DNA of 64,000 bases from Streptomyces sp. IMTB 2501. GTDB lineage: Bacteria; Actinomycetota; Actinomycetes; Streptomycetales; Streptomycetaceae. The DNA lies in contig NZ_MQUS01000008.1 in assembly GCF_001953885.1 (NCBI RefSeq), positions 223,308 through 287,307 of the forward strand, in the 5' to 3' direction. Every line of letters begins with the position of its first letter. The first letter of the stretch is position 1. The notes under the pieces are model-generated. The model was given only the letters and a program-made list of their open reading frames with translations, did no database searches and had not been told where the DNA came from. Below are positions 61,187 through 64,000 of the stretch, piece by piece. Made by a program: the position numbers and the translations under genes.

Positions 61187-61281
61187 CGGCACGACGCCCA
61201 CGCATCGGCTGGAGGGCCGGGAGTTACCCCCCGGACGAAAACAACAACGTTCGCCGGCTCAGGCGGGAGGTGCGGCGATGA
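61183..61281 (+). CDS. Micro-ORF B in the 95-bp repeat
   Basis: 32 residues, identical to micro-ORF A up to NNNVRRL, then ending RREVRR exactly as the upstream permease does. Its ATG overlaps the stop of micro-ORF A and its TGA overlaps the ATG of the second permease. Because 95 is not a multiple of three, each ORF lies in a new frame. Function unknown. Confidence 0.55.
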   Translation: MTARRPRIGWRAGSYPPDENNNVRRLRREVRR

Positions 61282-62186
61282 CGGCGGCCGCCGGGAACGT
61301 CACGGAAGTCGGCCCCGTCCAGGCGGTGAAGGCGCGGCAGTCGCTCGGTGCGAGGATCGCCGAGAGGCTGAGCGGCGGTCTGGTCCGGGTGTTCCTGATC
61401 GTCGTGGGCCTGTTCTGGCTGGTGCCGACGGTCGGTCTGCTCATCTCCTCGCTGCGCTCGCCGGAGGACATGAGCGCGAGCGGCTGGTGGAAGGTGTTCA
61501 CCAAGCCGTCCCAACTGACTTTCGACAGCTATCAGAAGCTTCTCGAGAACGGCGACATCACCCATTCCCTCTGGAACACCGTGCTGATCACGGTCCCGGC
61601 GACGGTGCTGGTCGTCGTGGTCGGCTCGCTCGCGGGCTACGCGTTCGCGTGGATGGAGTTCCCGGGCCGGGACTGGTGGTTCCTGGGCGTGGTGAGTCTG
61701 CTGGTGGTGCCGGTGCAGGTGGCGCTGATCCCGATCGCCGAACTGTTCGGCAAGATCGGCCTGTTCGGGACGATCCTCGGGGTTATCCTGTTCCACACCG
61801 GCTTCGGGCTGCCGTTCGCGGTGTTCCTGCTGCGGAACTTCTTCGCGGAGATCCCGCGCGAGCTGCTGGAGGCGGCCCGGCTCGACGGCGCCGGTGAACT
61901 GCGGCTGTTCGCACGGGTGGTGATGCCGCTCGGCGGGCCGGCGATCGCGAGCCTCGGCATCTTCCAGTTCCTGTGGGTGTGGAACGACATGCTGGTCGCG
62001 CTGGTGTTCACCAAGTCGGGCACCCAGCCGATCACGGTCGCGCTGCAGACACAGGTACGGCAGTTCGGCAACAACATCGACGTGCTGGCGCCCGGCGCGT
62101 TCATCTCCATGGTGATCCCGCTGGCCGTGTTCTTCGCGTTCCAGCGGCAGTTCGTGTCCGGGGTGATGGCGGGCGCGGTCAAATAG
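61278..62186 (+). CDS. Carbohydrate ABC permease (MalG/UgpE type)
   Basis: 302 residues, six helices. The first helix is VFLIVVGLFWLVPTVGLLISSLRSPEDM, and the EAA loop is ELLEAARLDGAGELRLFARVVMPLGGPAIASL. It forms the channel with the MalF-type partner. Start ATG 61278 overlaps the stop of micro-ORF B. A terminator follows about 50 bases downstream. Confidence 0.92.
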   Translation: MTAAAGNVTEVGPVQAVKARQSLGARIAERLSGGLVRVFLIVVGLFWLVPTVGLLISSLRSPEDMSASGWWKVFTKPSQLTFDSYQKLLENGDITHSLWNTVLITVPATVLVVVVGSLAGYAFAWMEFPGRDWWFLGVVSLLVVPVQVALIPIAELFGKIGLFGTILGVILFHTGFGLPFAVFLLRNFFAEIPRELLEAARLDGAGELRLFARVVMPLGGPAIASLGIFQFLWVWNDMLVALVFTKSGTQPITVALQTQVRQFGNNIDVLAPGAFISMVIPLAVFFAFQRQFVSGVMAGAVK

Positions 62187-62237
62187 CCGTCCGTCACACA
62201 GCCGCGCTCTTCCAGCGCTCTTTCGGCGCTCTTCCGG

Positions 62238-62261
62238 GGGCGGGCCGCACATGGCCCGCCC
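62238..62261 (+). terminator. Terminator of the sugar ABC operon
   Basis: GGGCGGGCC (62238-62246) pairs perfectly with GGCCCGCCC (62253-62261) around GCACAT, followed by TTTCGCGTT. It is 52 bases past the permease stop. Confidence 0.75.
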
Positions 62262-62372
62262 TTTCGCGTTCCCCCGGTGTCCCCCACATGCCGTAAGGGA
62301 CCGTAACCAATTCACTCCATCGGCCGTTCCCGGTCAAAGTCCCCGCGCCGACCGACGACCCATGGATGCCCC

Positions 62373-64000
62373 TTGCCCAGGTTCAGTGTCATTGTCCCCG
62401 CGTACAAGGTCCAGGCGTATCTCTCCGAGTGCCTGGACTCGGTACTCGGGCAGTCGTATCCCGATCTGGAACTGATCGCCGTGGACGACTGCTCCCCGGA
62501 TGCCTGCGGCGCGATCATCGACGAGTACGCGGCCCGTGACGCGCGCGTGCGGGCCGTGCACCGGGCCACGAACCAGGGGCTCGGCCGGGCCAGGAACGCG
62601 GGGATGGCCGAGGCGAGCGGCGACTATCTGGTCTTCCTGGACAGCGACGACACGCTCGCCCCGGACGCGCTGCACGCGATCGCCGACCGGATCAAGGAGT
62701 CCGGCGAGCCGGACGTCCTGATGTACGACTACGCGCGCGCCTACTGGGACGGCCGGGAGGTGCGCGACCATCTCGCGGCCCAGCTGACCGAGCAGGGCCC
62801 GGCGCCGTTCCGCCTGGAGGACCGGCCGGGGCTGCTCAGGGTGCTGATGGTCGCGTGGAACAAGGCCTACCGGCGGGAGTTCGTCGAGGAGCACGGCTTC
62901 GCCTTCCCGCCGGGCTACTACGAGGACACCCCCTGGACCTTCCCGGTGCTGATGACGGCGGGGTCGATCGCCACCCTGGACCGGGTGTGCGTGCGCTACC
63001 GGCAGCGCCGGCAGGGCAGCATCCTCGGCAGCACCAGCCCTCAGCACTTCGATCTGTTCGAGCAGTACGACCGGGTGTTCGCGTATGTCGAGCAGTACCC
63101 CGAACTGGCGCGATGGCGGCCGGAGTTGTTCCGCGCCATGGTCGACCACTGTGCGACGGTGTTCACGAACGGGAGCCGGCTGCCGCGCGGGAGCCACGGT
63201 GAGTTCCTGCGCCGGGCGCGCGCCCACTACCGCCGCTACCGCGTCCCGGGAACCCGGATGCGGCGACGGAACATCCTGGTCCGCTTCGGCCTGCACCGCA
63301 CCTTCCGGGCGCTGCAGCTGGCCTCGGCCGTTGCCCGGCGCACGCTGAAGGCGGTGGTGAAGCTGGCCCGCGCCGTGCGCACCGGCGCGCTGCGGCTGCA
63401 CTACCGGATCCAGCTGCGGCTCCCCGTCCGCGCCGACCGGGCGGTGTTCAGCGCCGGTGCGGGCCGCGGTCACGGCGGCGATCCGGGCGCCCTGGAGGAG
63501 GCGTTCCGCACCCATGCCCCGCATGTGCGGACCGCGTGGATCGCCCGGCCCGAGCACCAGCACACGGTCCCGCCCGGCCCGCGCCGGCTGCGGCCCGGCA
63601 CCGCCGCCTACTGGACGGCGCTGGCCCGCTCCAAGTACCTGGTCACCGACGACGTCCTGGACCGGCGGCTGCGCAAGCGGCGCGAGCAGATCGTGATCCA
63701 GACCCGGCAGGGCACCCCGCTCAAGCACATGGGCCTTGACCTGCAGGAACACCCGGCGGCGGCCTGCGGCACCGACTTCGCGGAGCTGCTGCGCGGGGTC
63801 GATCAGTGGGACCTCGTCCTGTCCGGCAACCGGCACTCGACCCTGACCTGGGAGCGGGTCTTCCCGGGCCGCTACACGACGCTGGAGTACGGCGCCCCGC
63901 GCAACGACGTCTTCCAGCAGGCGAGTTCGGCGGACGTGGCCCGGCTGCGCGGGTTGCTGGGCATTCCCGAGGGCGCGGTCGTGATCCTGTACGCGCCGAC
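62373..64000 (+). CDS. GT2 glycosyltransferase fused to CDP-glycerol glycerophosphotransferase (partial)
   Basis: 542 codons are visible; the gene runs off the right edge. The N-terminal GT-A domain (about 1-220) begins PRFSVIVPAYKVQAYLSECLDS, with the DxD-type motif LVFLDSDDTLAPDAL. The C-terminal part (from about 360) is the teichoic-acid CDP-glycerol transferase family, with VIQTRQGTPLKHMGLDLQ and the YGAPRNDVF segment. Together they suggest synthesis of a teichoic-acid-like or teichulosonic wall polymer at the membrane. I use TTG 62373 because the GT2 fold begins there and nearby ATGs are out of frame. The second half lacks a catalytic His stretch seen in full enzymes, since it is truncated. 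Confidence 0.8.
   Translation, partial: MPRFSVIVPAYKVQAYLSECLDSVLGQSYPDLELIAVDDCSPDACGAIIDEYAARDARVRAVHRATNQGLGRARNAGMAEASGDYLVFLDSDDTLAPDALHAIADRIKESGEPDVLMYDYARAYWDGREVRDHLAAQLTEQGPAPFRLEDRPGLLRVLMVAWNKAYRREFVEEHGFAFPPGYYEDTPWTFPVLMTAGSIATLDRVCVRYRQRRQGSILGSTSPQHFDLFEQYDRVFAYVEQYPELARWRPELFRAMVDHCATVFTNGSRLPRGSHGEFLRRARAHYRRYRVPGTRMRRRNILVRFGLHRTFRALQLASAVARRTLKAVVKLARAVRTGALRLHYRIQLRLPVRADRAVFSAGAGRGHGGDPGALEEAFRTHAPHVRTAWIARPEHQHTVPPGPRRLRPGTAAYWTALARSKYLVTDDVLDRRLRKRREQIVIQTRQGTPLKHMGLDLQEHPAAACGTDFAELLRGVDQWDLVLSGNRHSTLTWERVFPGRYTTLEYGAPRNDVFQQASSADVARLRGLLGIPEGAVVILYAP

Larger units (their letters stand above)
61055..61281 (+). repeat. 95-bp tandem repeat between the two permease genes
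   Basis: A 37-base segment that ends in the ATGA junction occurs at 61055-61091, 61150-61186 and 61245-61281, exactly 95 bp apart. The 58 bases between (61092-61149 and 61187-61244) occur in two copies. The first tail copy is the coding end of the upstream permease (NVRRLRREVRR). Confidence 0.92.

Overview
The window is typical Streptomyces chromosome: very high G+C, strong third-position GC bias, many GTG/TTG starts, purine-rich ribosome sites, and a gene order (murA, hupA, malic enzyme, HelD-type helicase, sigU, nnaR/narK, ssrA, smpB, ctpA, ftsX, ftsE, prfB, pkaB, pkaA) that matches the core arm of Streptomyces coelicolor. That match is from memory, not from a search. I see no integrase, transposase, CRISPR array or other sign of a mobile island.

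Layout. 1-7.8 kb: a Lon-like S16 protease, then an apparent N-acyl-amino-acid cluster (GNAT, enolase-superfamily racemase, PucR activator, M20 deacylase, APC permease) and an IclR regulator. 8-12.5 kb: a SF2 helicase, tRNA-Cys, a membrane-anchored exoprotein and a tandem SUKH-4 immunity-like protein. 12.9-18.2 kb: a three-subunit molybdenum hydroxylase (FAD, 2Fe-2S, Mo) whose 2Fe-2S subunit carries a 450-residue low-complexity extension. 18.4-20.1 kb: a GH20 hexosaminidase preceded by a DasR-type site. 20.3-25 kb: DUF3039, YqgE, MurA, HU and malic enzyme. 25.4-29.3 kb: a HelD-like ATPase and the sigU/anti-sigma pair. 29.6-33.1 kb: CGNR regulator, a frameshifted DUF1772 gene and an ArsR/SRPBCC/DUF2182/DUF899 operon with two operators. 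33.1-35.8 kb: nitrate regulator and nitrate transporter. 35.9-41.4 kb: CitB-type two-component system divergent from an NMT1-type ABC importer. 41.5-43.8 kb: LysR and an MFS exporter. 43.9-47.8 kb: trans-translation (tmRNA, SmpB), CtpA protease and FtsEX. 48-50.7 kb: a zinc-ribbon microprotein, a LAETG wall-anchored repeat protein and release factor 2. 50.7-58.1 kb: two Ser/Thr kinases (pkaB, pkaA) divergent from an FHA-FtsK ATPase. 58.3-62.2 kb: a carbohydrate ABC importer. 62.4 kb to the end: a GT2/CDP-glycerol glycerophosphotransferase cut by the window edge.

How the parts work together. Cell-envelope functions recur: MurA, FtsEX, CtpA, GH20, sortase substrate, teichoic-acid-type transferase, and kinase plus FHA signalling. 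Nutrient uptake is the second theme: amino acids, nitrate, an NMT1-type solute and sugar.

The most unusual structure is in the sugar importer. Two exact-period 95-bp repeats between the two permease genes encode two 32-residue micro-ORFs, joined by ATGA stop/start overlaps so that four ORFs form one translationally coupled chain. The same operon has a permease with a large extracytoplasmic insertion and a 10-bp-phased repeat array in its promoter region. I did no database searching; names rest on motifs and recall.
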